Assembly: GCA_003427395.1 (NCBI GenBank)
Contig: BFEA01000583.1
Span: forward strand, 169,802 to 206,364
DNA from: Chara braunii
Lineage: Eukaryota > Streptophyta > Charophyceae > Charales > Characeae
Reading direction: 5' to 3'
Length of the DNA stretch: 36,563 nt
The notes beneath the pieces were generated by a model that saw only the letters and a program-made list of their open reading frames with translations, did no database searches and was not told where the DNA came from. A program made the translations under genes and the position numbers. Numbering within the stretch: the first letter of the stretch is position 1; each line of letters opens with the position of its first letter. This document shows positions 9,997 to 19,990 of this stretch, in pieces.

Positions 9997-11439
9997 TTGT
10001 CTTCCTTCTGGCCCATGCTTCTTATGGCACGACCGACCACGTCGAGAGTATCTAAATACACTCTGTTTGGCTAGTAGGACACGAACTGGGTTGCTTGTGG
10101 CACCAGTTCCCCATGCGTCGGTGACTCCTAGAATGGCCACCAAAGGTATGCTATGGGAGTTTCTCTCTGCGCAAGGGCACGAAGAACTTAAAAGTCCTTT
10201 CGTGAAGATGCTTTTATCCATCCCCCTAGGAGGTGGTCTGGGATACCCCTCGTCCTCGCCCGAGTGAACCCCGAAACTCAGAAGTGGGGCTGGCTCCACC
10301 GCAACGGCATGGTACCCCCCCACAAAGCGGTCCACTCTGAGTCGATAACACACAAGCGGTTAGTGAAAGACTAAAAATTCGGGGTTTTTCGCCGCGTCTC
10401 TAAAAGCAATGTTGTCGAAACTTTTGCGAACAAACTTGAGTCTGGTGTTTTTGCTAAGTTTTTTGTTGCTGCTCCAAATACGGCGAAACTGAATACAGAC
10501 ATACCCTAAAACACATATATAACAGGCAAAAAGAGAAACCAAGAAAAAAGTAAAAATTCAGGGAAATATGGTAGTTTCAGTGAAAAATTCACCAAAATTC
10601 GCCGAATTTCGGGCCTTCCATTAACCACTTCTCGTAGACAAGCTAAACTCTTGCCACCTGACGTCGAGAGCAACTTAAACGAAGAAAAAGAAAATCGTAG
10701 AAGAAAAAAGTCATTCAGACAGACGGGCATAAACGAAGAGGGTCATTCGGGAAAGAAAAGGTGACCTTGAGGAATGAGCCTAAGTTCAATTGTGTTCCTC
10801 TGCTTTGTGCCCGCTTCATTTTCACCGTCTTCTTTTCTCTCTAGTTTACACGCACCTACAAGCATAGAGATGAGGAAAACAACCATTCTTTCACCATCAT
10901 CCCCCTTTTCCATCTTAGCCCACATGTCGTACCTACAATCAAGTCAAACCAAACATAGACCACCATACAATTTTTCACTATCGTCAAACTCCTTATAACA
11001 CACACAAACACACATTTCCTTTTCCTTTCCAATGAACATTCAGAGAATCAGGGTCAAGCAAGTGTGGGTTCACGCAGGTGTGGAGGGAACTGAATCAGAT
11101 TAACTGACCTTCAGTGCAGTTGAACGGCACACTCAAGAAAACCGTATAGAATTTACGCTCTCTTGACGAGAAGGTCATCGCATCCAGTCGTCAGCAAAGT
11201 GATCGACACCAGTCCCTTGTGACTACTGCCTGCCAGAATACCCTCTCAACACACAATCACCTTCCAATAATCTGGCGGTGTTTTCTCGTTACCGCTACTT
11301 AGCTCCAAACCATAACATCTCTGCATCGTCACGCTTACACCACTTCAAAATGCAACACCGCTTTGACGCACCTTCTCTGTGCCAACGCCCCACCTCCACT
11401 TAGTACAAATATACTATCGTTACTGCCATAAAAACAGTG

Positions 11440-11770
11440 CCGTCTTCGACAAAAACCCGGCAGCACTTCTGCACTACCGCCGAAAAAAACAGATACGCCG
11501 TCGCAAAAATCCGGCAGCACTTCCGCACCATTGTCGAAGAAAACAGAACCGCCGTCGCAAAAATCCGTCAGCGCTTCCACACCACCGTCGAAAAAAACAG
11601 AACCGCTGCCGCAAAAATCCGGCAGCGCTTCCGCACCACCGTCGAAAAAATACAGAACCACCGCCACAAAAATCCGGCAGCGCTTCCTCACCACCGTAAA
11701 AAAAAACAAAACCGCTGCCGCAAAACTCCGGCAGCGCTTCCTCACCACCGTCGAAAAAAACCAGCGTCGC
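11440..11770. repeat. 54-bp minisatellite, copy A
   Basis: Six to seven units with the CAGCRC motif at 11461, 11515, 11569, 11623, 11678 and 11732 (spacing 54-55). Because 54 is 18 codons, both strands stay open; the minus strand would give an 18-residue FFDGGAEALPDFCGGGS-like repeat. Open frames on both strands argue against coding. Some units contain a perfect hairpin CGCTGCCG..CGGCAGCG with an 8-nt loop. Confidence 0.9.
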
Positions 11771-12151
11771 CGCCGACCACCGCTATAAAATTTTGGGAGC
11801 ACTTCCCCACTATAGTGGAAAAATAGTTGGCCAAAATTAGTAAAATTTGGGCCCCAGGCCCAAATTTTACAGCGCCGTCTTGCCGTAGTCCCACAGCGCC
11901 TCTTGGTCAGCCCCGTAGAACCAACATCAGCCAGAGGGGAGGGGAGCAGAGTGCTCCCTGCCTTAGCTATGGCTGTCCACTTCGCGCTCCTCTGCAGATC
12001 TCCAGCCTCTCCTCAAGTTGTCTCAGGCAGCACCTCCAGCGGTCAGCAGCACTCAAGTATGTTCATCACACACTGGCATCACGAGTGCATTGTGTGGCAG
12101 CTGGGGGGCAGCTGTCTGTTTTATAGTGGTTGAGGAGGGTGGGACGTCACC

Positions 12152-12360
12152 TGTTGAGCGCATCGGCCCCCGCGCGAGCGAGGGCCCTCCCGGCCATATC
12201 ACGCAGGAGTAAAAACAAAAACAAAAATCAAGAGACAACTTGGGAACGACGCATAACATTTCGCGAACCGCCGAGACGGACGAGGTTGCATCGCTCCTTC
12301 GCCGCTCTAGCTGGGTGCGCCGGCTATACATCCCGCGGTCCCCTTTGACATGATAGGTTT
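12152..12360 (+). repeat. boundary motif TGTTGAGCGCATCGG plus leader of R1 copy B
   Basis: Begins right after the R2 copy A end (GTCAC). It has the TGTTGAGCGCATCGG motif, a GAGGGCCCTC palindrome, GGCC..TCACGC, then A-rich sequence (AAAAACAAAAAC) and a leader into R1 copy B. The same order of motif, leader and R1 is seen at 14383-14600. This junction places two copies of the R1-R2 unit in tandem. Confidence 0.55.
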
Positions 12361-13896
12361 TCGCGGGGCATAAGCTTGTTTCCCTAAGGGGCTGTCACCA
12401 CCCTTAAGGGTGAATCCCTACCGAGCTACTCACCCACATACGAAAGCTTTTAAATGCAATCGCAGACGTAGATCAGTTGAGGGCGTTTGCTCGTCTCGCT
12501 GTAGTATAGGAAATGTTTGGTTAACGCCGAGTGAACCCGAGCGACGTTCGTTCACTAGACTCGGTCGTTGATCTCCCAAGTACGAAGCGTACGCCGATCG
12601 ACTAGGACAGTCCTAACCAAGCGTGAAACTCTCTTAGATATAATCCTAGTCCCTAGTAATTATTTGAAAACAAAACAACAAAATCCACTTACCTTAAAAC
12701 AAAATTACACAATTGACTTGATGAGCTGGTCTGCCAAAGTGTTTATTTGCAACCTGTATGACTTAAGAACTTTTATATTGTCATTATAAGATTATTAATT
12801 GAAAAAAAAGAACTAGGATTGATCTTCCTATCATGACTATTGAAGTTCGTCATAAATAACTTCTGCAGGTAAATACCACTGCTACCATGCAGATCAACTA
12901 GTGATCTGGCTCCTGGTCGATATTTGAACTCTCGGTTCGACCACATTTCTGTACCATATGCAATTACTTGGAGGAGCGAATGACATTTTTTTGGTCACTT
13001 TGTCCTCCTGGACAATAATCACTTTTTCTGTTCCACGAAGGATGGAGTATCCATCTCCAACTCCAAATCACTCAATACAGAAATGTTCCACCTCCCGCAA
13101 CTTTGTTCGCTTTCCACTTTATTCAGCTTATTTTTATGCGATCGATTATCCCTCAATGCATAAGCATGATAGTGAAATCATCGAGGTAATCCGAATACTA
13201 TCCATCCGGCGGTCCTAACTACATAGTGTTTTTATTTTTCAGATTACCTCGTGAAGCCATAGATCATATGGCTTCCTCGACGGGATAGTCTATGCAATGA
13301 GGTTTTATGAAATCTGAGTAAGATTTCCAGAAAACGGTGTCTAACCCTGCTAAATGTGTCGTCCTCCTCGCACTTGTGCCTCTTACAAATCCAGACGAGC
13401 ACGCTCGTCGTTGTCAAGTACCAGGGTTGTCGCTCGCCCAACTCTCATGACTTTAAAAATCTGAGTACCATACAGGGAGGCCATCCGTGAGGCTAGTCTC
13501 CACACTATGACTCGGAAAGGCTGACTGTGTTCAAACAAGTATCTGGTCTCAATATCCCGGATCCGGATGACGCAGAAACGTCTGTCGGACGAGTTAATCT
13601 TGATACTCACAATGAATCGAGAGAGACATTGGAGATTACTCGTGCGGTGGAAATACAAGGTATATCCGAAAAACTCATCTTGAGTCTGGGCCGTATTTGC
13701 CCGGAAATCCACGCAAGTAGTGGGGGAAAATCCCTCGTCGTTTCGTAATAATCCGATGAAGTCGATCCACTCAGTAGGAGAATCATCTTGAATCCGTAAA
13801 AGTTGCTCCGCTCCTCTGATAAGGTCGTCCTCTTGTGTGTCGTGAAACAGCAGGTACCTCGGGATCGTCAAATCTCGTCGTGCTTCAGGCATCTGC

Positions 13897-13968
13897 CTGT
13901 GAGAATAGAAATTACATTAGTCACGCAATCGTTCCTCGAGTTCGTCCTCCTCATCCTGTCATGCATAC
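13897..13968 (-). other. predicted 72-bp intron in the repeat-borne gene, copy B
   Basis: Donor GTATGC, branch-like CTAAT about 25 nt from the 3-prime end, acceptor TCTATTCTCACAG. Splicing restores the frame (SEQMPEARRD). In copy A the acceptor CACAG has become CACAT, consistent with decay. Confidence 0.55.
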
Positions 13969-14377
13969 TCAGAGAAAGGTTCAACTCGTAGAACAATGAA
14001 CCTGTTTGCCCGCACTCGTCTCGTATGATATATGTCGAAGAATGGACCCTGCCGTTCGTTCGTCCAAAGTACGGAGCGGATGAACGTCAACCTTATATCA
14101 GGTATGTCATCCATTCGCGGGTTTATCTCATACGGATGCATCACTACTAAGTTCATGTTGGCGAAATCGTGATCGGGTAGTGGTGGCGTGAACTCGTAGT
14201 GAAGAATGTTTAGACCGGTTCTCGACCTGAAAATAAGTCGCCTAGGAGGATTCCACGCACTGTCATCCCATAACCGTGGGACGTCTTCCTAAGAGTATAG
14301 TTTATACGGATTATAGACGAGTCGTCCTATTCTCTCTAATTTTTCTCCGTTAAGTCTTTGGGACTCGACCCGTTCCG

Positions 14378-14382
14378 CCGCT
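14378..14382. repeat. target-site duplication CCGCT, left copy
   Basis: CCGCT here and at 21551-21555 flank 14383-21550. In the uninterrupted copy A the sequence CCGCCGCTGCATC is continuous around 9880, so removing the insertion and one CCGCT restores the gene exon. Confidence 0.7.
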
Positions 14383-14830
14383 ATCGAGCGCATCAGTCCG
14401 GCACCGCACAGGGCAGCGCGGGACCCTCTCGGCCGCGTCACGCTGGAGTTGGTTTTAATCCTTCGTCATGAATACACATGGAGCTTCCGCAAGCTGCTCC
14501 GGCCGAGTGCGCCATCCATACCTCTCGCGAGCCCCTAGGACAGGATAGGGCCTACGCGAGGCACGACTTACCTCCACCTTACGGAAGTTGTCACCTCCCT
14601 TCGGTGGGCGTATCCCCGTCGAGCTACCAGTCCACAGTACGAAAGCTGATCAGTTGCAATCGCAGAGGTGGACCAGCCGAGGGCGTTTCTCGTTCATTGT
14701 AGCATAGGGGGTACGAGTGGTATTACGCCTCTATCGAACCCTGCACGCGAACCGACATCTTGGGGGGCTGATGTCCCAAGCGCGGTCCGTCGTCGGTCGA
14801 TTAGGACGAATCCCACTCACCACGCGCACA
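14383..14830 (+). repeat. third boundary motif with diverged, truncated R1 (copy C)
   Basis: TATCGAGCGCATCAG, then GGCCGCGTCACGC, a leader, and from about 14545 a diverged match to the R1 start (TACGAAAGCTGATCAGTTGC, GGACCAGCCGAGGGCGTT). Homology fades by about 14830. A CCACC/GGTGG hairpin at 14574-14607 keeps the TGTCACC loop of the other copies with a different stem. Confidence 0.55.
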
Positions 14831-15460
14831 CCACTCTACAAACACAAAAAAATAAAACACACACACACATGCATCGAAATAATGCGACAAGACTCCTAGT
14901 CCCTTAGTAGTTATCCCATAACTTTCCGATGCGGAAATCGGATAGGCGTCGCGCGCGAGACTTAGTATAAAAACCTCGCGGAAGTAGGGCTAACTTGTAT
15001 CGACTCGCAATGCAAGCGTACGCAAGAGGTCGCGATGATGGCGTACTATGTAGTTCCCATACTCATGCGGTCCTCGTTAATCTTGAGGGTCGTACTCGAT
15101 ACTCAAGTATCGGTTGACACTCGCCTTGAGGGATTGATCTCTCGACGTTGGACAACCGCCAATTGCGGTTGAGAACCACACCCTCTTCTGCACCCTGCGG
15201 AGAGTGGGTGGTACACAGGTTCATATTTGTAGTGGCAATCGTCTCTTATGGCCCTGGAGACCAACTCCTTCACCTAGGGCCAGAAGGGAAGTCAAGGGGT
15301 TTAACTTTGACGGCTGCCACGGACTAAAACGTCCAACTATAGAACTCTAAAAAACAAAGGATAAAAGGGGATCTCCCTTTTCTCTAAAAAAAAAAGGAAT
15401 TTGTTTAACCTTTACGCACGATCACAGTAGGCCGCGCGAAAACACTCAAGCCATAAACAT
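14830..15460. other. non-coding; cluster of perfect hairpins
   Basis: No gene seen. Inverted repeats at 15097-15112 (CGATACT/AGTATCG), 15153-15171 (CAACCGC/GCGGTTG), 15249-15282 (TGGCCCT/AGGGCCA with inner GGAG/CTCC) and 15363-15381 (AAAAGGG/CCCTTTT). CA-rich repeat at about 14855-14870. Confidence 0.6.
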
Positions 15461-15488
15461 ATATATATATATATATATATACATATAT
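15461..15488. repeat. (AT)n microsatellite
   Basis: A simple alternating AT run flanked by CATATATATGAG; ordinary slippage repeat. Confidence 0.9.
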
Positions 15489-16157
15489 GAGTAAGGGTTT
15501 TAATATAGGATGATCACTTCTCACAATCACAGTGGGACTCCTTTCAGCCATATATGTATGTGATCACAGACAGCCACATCCAGAGTCCGAATCACAAACA
15601 TACCTGCAATCTCATCAAAGATTCAACAAAAGTCCACGCACTACACGGGGTCAACTCCAACCACTCGCTGTACTCATACCCCCTGCTTTAGCCATATAAA
15701 CCTCACTCTTGTGCAACTCCCCAAAATAAATACTCAGTACTTTTGTTAAATGCTCATTCAATAAAGTCCGATTGAAAACACAATGAAACAATTGAAACCA
15801 CAAGGTTAAAACCTTTAGGTTGAGTGACAAGAGTGGATTGAAGTTGAATCGTAAACCGACGAATCGACAACCGACCTGTTATCAGTGATAACAAAAGATG
15901 ATCATTGTAGGATCAAGATGAATCTATCCCAAATCCTGCATCAATCGATGAAGAAGACCTGTAGCACAAGACAGGTCAATCCCCAAGCTAAAATCATAAA
16001 CGTATTGAGAATACAGCTCCATAACACATTCTTACCCAAGATCCTTATACAAACTAAGCCTAAGCTTGCCTCTAAGCCAATGCCCAAAACAAGGTAGACT
16101 CTGGCAGAATTTCCTCTCTACAGAGTGGATCGCCAGAATCACCACCTGTCAAAATAT
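15489..16157. other. AT-rich sequence, no gene seen
   Basis: CA- and A-rich text with no long frame, RNA gene or repeat I can support. It leads into the 121-124 bp tandem repeat. Confidence 0.5.
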
Positions 16158-16490
16158 ATCCTAACTCCTTTAAACTAAGAAAATATCGGCTGCGCTTCCC
16201 GTAGGAAAAGTGCCTTTCCAGAATTTATATCAGCCCGAACATGAAAACAAAAATAATTTTTAACTTTTCAAAGTCCAATTTTGTCTAACTCCCTGAATTA
16301 GCAAAAATTTGGGCAGCACTCCCTTTAGAAAAGGAGACTTCCCATATTTTTACTAAGCTATATACGAACTTTAAACAAGTTGAACTTTGAAAAGTCAAAA
16401 TTTGTCTAACTACTTGGATTTGCAGAAATTTCGGCAGCGCTTCCCGTGGAGAAAGTAACTTACCAAAATTTATACAAAGCCAAGTATAAT
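16158..16490. repeat. three diverged tandem units of 121-124 bp
   Basis: Units are anchored by CTAACT...GAAA(A/T)ATnTCGGCnGCGCTTCCC, with the CnGCGC/CAGCAC anchor at 16190, 16314 and 16435. Each anchor is followed by a short inverted repeat, for example CTCC..GGAG inside TTTGGG..CCCATA in the second unit. The anchor resembles the CCGGCAGCGCTTCC of the 54-bp minisatellite in R2. Confidence 0.65.
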
Positions 16491-16775
16491 AAAATATCCC
16501 AGAAGATGCGAGAATTGATCTAAGTAAAAAAACTTAGCTAAGAAAATGCAGAAATTGAAACTAACTCTTATGATTCTAACACGTGGCGAACAATTAAAGC
16601 AACTACCTATCAAATTGAAACTCAAACTAAGTAGTAACCTCACTTAGTCACATGCAGGTCAAACCACAAAGGTAAGTACTCTCACCATCCCCAAGTCAAC
16701 CTGGACAAACAATAGTTCGTAATCTTTCAATGATTTATCCCTTTGTACCCAGCTTACATAAGGCGTAAAGTCAGG

Positions 16776-17680
16776 CCACCCAAACTTATGGGACATACCT
16801 AACTTAGCCAAGATATACACAAACACAGGGAACAACAACTTTTTTCTTCTTTGGGCATATGACTAGGCCATTTTAGTCGCCCTGAACTGTTTAAATAACC
16901 AAGTTATATGAATCTCTCTGAACTTAATCTTCAAGGTGGGCGTAGGACTGAGCCATTCATCTTAGGAACAATGCTCAACCGACCCAAGTTACCTTCAGTT
17001 ATACTCTTAGTTATACTCTTAGTTATACTCTCTTCAGATTGTGATAGGGCTGTAGTTATGCCACCCAAACTTATGGGACCCTGCCTGACTAGCTTGTTCA
17101 TAGGTAAAAGTAGTAATAGAATATAACAAAATTATAACCTTCGGGTTCCAGCATGTGCGAGGCTTTGAGTCAGACCACCTGAACTTATAGAATAGTCTGA
17201 CTCTCTGCCTGATTCGTTCCTCTCTGATTCAATCTGTGCGTGGCATTGGGCTAGATCACCTAAAGTTATAGAATGGTCTGCCCTCTGTCAAGTTCATTTT
17301 CCCCAGAATGAAACAGGAAGAGGTTGAGCCACCTAAACTTATAGAATGGCTCAGACCTCCTCGTTCAGAACCAAATAAACAGAGGGAAACCCAAAATAAA
17401 CAAGGCAACCAAAGCACGTGAACTTACAGAATGCATTTGGTCCCTAAAAAGTTCAATCACAATTAGCCCTCTCAAGTTAGAGCAACCAGATCACATAAAC
17501 TTATAGAATGATCTTATTCTCAATGCTAATTCACAGCACTAGGTCTCCCTTAACTTATGGGGACTTCCCAGCCTCCAGAGCAATTAGACCTCTAAGCTTA
17601 TTGAATGGTTTGATGCTCCACAAAATTCAAAATAAACAAAGCACTGGGTCTCCCCAAACTTATGGGGACTTCCCGGCCTT
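16776..17680. repeat. train of about ten stem-loops with conserved loop and covarying stems
   Basis: A loop core CCnAAACTTATAGAA (or AAACTTAT in G/C-stem forms) recurs at 16779, 17064, 17167, 17248, 17322, 17408, 17488, 17542, 17586 and 17646. Flanking arms pair despite differing: GAGTCAGAC/GTCTGACTC (17167-17203), GGGC-AGATCA/TGGTCT-GCCC (17248-17283), TGAGCCA/TGGCTCA with outer GGT/ACC (17322-17357), ACCAAA-GCA/TGC-TTTGGT (17408-17441), AGATCA/TGATCT (17488-17514), TCCCC/GGGGA with outer GGG/CCC (17646-17674). Not coding. Function unknown. Confidence 0.8.
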
Positions 17681-17689
17681 AATGACCCA

Positions 17690-19160
17690 GTCAAACTCTC
17701 ATGCAAAACCCGCTTCCCATCCTGCCCTTTCCCCAGATGCAATTCTCTTTTTACAATCTGCTTTCAGTTAATCAACAAAGTTGAAACTGAGATTTGCATG
17801 CATTCCTTTACTTTGTTTGATTCATGTCTTGAAAGTCAAACAACGAGTCAAAGTAGGGCTACATACCATATACTCAGTCAAATATGCAAAGGGTAGTACA
17901 GATAGGGGTTATACTAGGTATATAGAAAGAAAGCAATGGTTACCTTTCAATTCTCTGCCTCCAGAACCTCGCCTAGGTTCCAGCAGAGCTCCCGCAATCG
18001 GTGGGCTGACTCCCCACAAAGTCTTGCTGCGGTCCTACGGGTTGCAATCCCGCTTGCCACCTTCCTCTCAGATCTGGATTAGACTTAGAGTAAGAAGGGC
18101 AGAGGATAAGGGGTTTCATACGCTCGAGATACAAGAGGGGGACAAACTCAACTCGCAGGAGAGGGCCTTGTAACCTTGTTGCTCCTGAGGGCCCCGCAAT
18201 GATGGCCAAAAACAATAGCTTGGTCAAACCTAAAGTCAAACTGCTGAATTACCCCTCTGCCAAACTCCCAAATTGTGGTGTTAACCCCCTTTGCCACCAC
18301 TCCTCCAAACTGCGACAGCGGCCTTCCCCGGCAGCCCAAGCACCTCCCTTACTCTACACCTTCGCTCCTCATCATAAAGTTGCAGTTCTTCTGCTCCAAA
18401 CAACTGCCATACTCAGAATAGCGCAGCCGCGCGCAGCAAACCCCACAACCGCTGTAGTAAAGAGTGCAATCACAGATAGGAAGTAAGACGCACAACTATG
18501 AAGCTACAGAGGGTGCTGCAATGGCCAGAGTGCACAGAGACGTGCAACATCGGTAGCAACAGCATCAGCAAGTGCCCCAAAATACCACGAATGGACCCTT
18601 TTCTTGGTTGCAGCTGGCCTCCCTGGGTATCAATGTGCTTATACCCTTCGGACCGCCCCCCCCCCTCTCCGTTGTTTTAGTCCGGCAGGCTGTGCTGCGC
18701 ACCGGCCAGCTGCCTGGTCTGCACCTCCTAGCCAGACTTACCACTCTGATCACCCGGGTGAATACTCCACAGGCCACGGGTAAGTTCTCAACCGTCAGTC
18801 CTCTTCGTCCTGTCGAGCAGGGCGCTAGCCAATAACCAAGTTCCCAGCCTCTGCCGCCTGTATGCACTCCACGGTGGGTCTGCGCTCCAAGCCAGCTCGA
18901 TCAGGTAAGTACGTTTTTCTATCTTTTATCCTCACGCGAAGTATGCGGTACCCAGGCAGCAGCGCAATATCGGGGCACAGTCGAAGACGCCCACTCAGCC
19001 GACACGGAGCAAGGCAGTAGCTTGACCAACTCGCATCACGATTGAACTCCGCAAACTGTCGGTTCCCACCACTCACTGAGTTAGGGAATCACTCTGACAG
19101 CCACCCGTCATCACCTTAGGCAACTCAGACATCCCGAACCGAGCGGCCCCCACCTCGACG
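17690..19160. other. no gene seen; splice-donor-like motifs
   Basis: Mixed sequence with no recognisable protein or RNA. GGGTAAGTTCTC near 18778 and CAGGTAAGTACG near 18903 match donors and resemble the layout at 5158-5540, so this may be the same part of the LTR-like element. Confidence 0.4.
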
Positions 19161-19990
19161 TGCCTGGTTTGGTGGGTGGTAGCCCCCTCCCGACTCCGAT
19201 TCCTTCCCTGCCAAGGTACGTGCCCTCTCCCTCCCTCTTCTTCCTTCTACCACGCAGCCCCTACATCCTATACCCCCAAAACTAACCTTTCACTATCGAT
19301 TTTAACACCGCCATCGCACTCGCATCCCCTCAAAACCCCAGTCTACCTTATTTTTCCACTCGATTTCATCAAAAATCGAGTGAAATCTCGGTTCTCTACT
19401 CCCCGTCACTCCTTCTCCCACCATATCCCGCGCGGCTACTTCTCTCACTAACTCTTTATTTACTAACTCTTGTCCTATTCTGACTTCGGATTCAGACTCG
19501 CCAGCCACCAAACCCCCCCATTCACCATCCTCCCCGGCTTGTTTATGATAGGACATGGGTATGGCACTTATCCTCTTCCTCGAGCATATTCACTATCTCC
19601 ACCCTTCGCACAGTCACTTTTCGTGCTAACTCCAAATCTACTAACCTATCACTAAAACTAATACTACCTACTGATTCGCCCGGGGCAAAAACCCCGGGAT
19701 CGCCTTTTCTCCTTCCCGTTTCCGCCTAGAATCGAGAGTGCTATGCCTTCTCGACCGCGCTCAACTCCTTCCTCCGCCATCTCTTGCTTACTCCGCATGC
19801 ATCTAACCCTATGTACTGTCCCAATTCGCTCACCTTCCCCCCCCCCCTTTTTGCTGCTCCGCTTTGCTTCTCTACACATGTACCCGGCGCAGAAATCCAT
19901 CCGGGTCCATCCTTTCTTCCTGCGCTCACCGGCTACTCTGGCAGCACCGCCTCGCCTTCCGCTGCGCCTGCCCTGCTGCCTCAGCACCCC
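19160..19990 (-). repeat. array of about 180-bp hairpin modules (copy 2)
   Basis: A 10-bp perfect stem CACTCGATTT/AAATCGAGTG lies at 19357-19382. Unit landmarks ACTCGCATCCCCTCAAAACC (about 19319), ACTCGCCAGCCACCAAACC (about 19497) and ATTCGCCCGGGGCAAAAACC (about 19675) are 178 bp apart. The separate 13-nt-loop hairpin is present as ACCCGG/CCGGGT near 19881-19905. Stems of the later units are decayed. Confidence 0.6.

Larger units (their letters stand above)
8330..10353 (-). pseudogene. unrecognised spliced gene carried by repeat R1-R2, copy A
   Basis: Minus-strand gene model. Exon 1 is 10353-9997 (ending GPEGRQ). Intron 1 is 9996-9932 (GTGTTT...TTTTTTCAG, 65 bp, phase 0). Exon 2 starts at 9931 (MVAGTTVCYLFHNRDAAAER) and runs to about 9471. 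A second intron (9470 to about 9400) begins GTATGC. Exon 3 includes MPEARRDLTIPRHLL (9394) and continues past a TAG near 9056 into 8780-9007. A further open stretch (FGVGDGYSIIRGTEK) lies at about 8330-8480. Broken by at least four stops, including TGA where copy B has TGG, and by loss of the intron-2 acceptor. No domain recognised. Two copies with matching intron positions support a once-functional gene. Confidence 0.5.
9880..12151 (-). repeat. dispersed repeat R2, copy A
   Basis: Matches 21551-23612. Shared parts are 9880-10350 with 21551-22020, and about 10640-12151 with 22095-23612. Copy A has about 290 bp at 10351-10640 that is replaced by about 75 bp of different sequence in copy B. It contains exon 1 of the unrecognised gene, a 54-bp minisatellite and G/C-rich sequence ending GAGGAGGGTGGGACGTCAC. 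Confidence 0.85.
12361..14382 (-). repeat. dispersed repeat R1, copy B
   Basis: Partner of 7780-9879, ending at CCGTTCCGCCGCT, exactly where a nested insertion begins. It retains the better version of gene exon 3 and an intact intron-2 acceptor. Near the left end is a hairpin whose loop TGTCACC is conserved with copy A (7800-7827) and with the diverged third copy at 14574-14607. Confidence 0.85.
12900..14382 (-). pseudogene. unrecognised spliced gene, copy B, 3-prime half
   Basis: Minus strand. The end of exon 2 (PDHDFANMNLVVMHPYEINP) runs to 13969. A 72-bp intron 13968-13897 (GTATGC...CTAAT...CTCACAG) follows; splicing it reads SEQ then MPEARRDLTIPRYLL in frame. Exon 3 is open for about 170 codons to a TAA at 13383, where copy A still reads through (LDLFEAQ), so the stop is secondary. 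Farther on, a frame starting FGVGDGYSILRG is open at about 12900-13060. Exon 2 carries a TAG (LYS*EDVP) shared with copy A. The 5-prime half lies at 21551-22014, displaced by the nested insertion. Confidence 0.5.

Noticed and set aside
11335-11802. 155-codon minus-strand frame with 18-residue repeats
   Set aside because: It is a translation of the 54-bp minisatellite; both strands are open simply because the unit is a multiple of three.
16776-17680. CRISPR array
   Set aside because: Units are diverged, spacing is irregular and arms covary; a CRISPR array needs near-identical repeats with unique equal-length spacers, and the window is eukaryotic.
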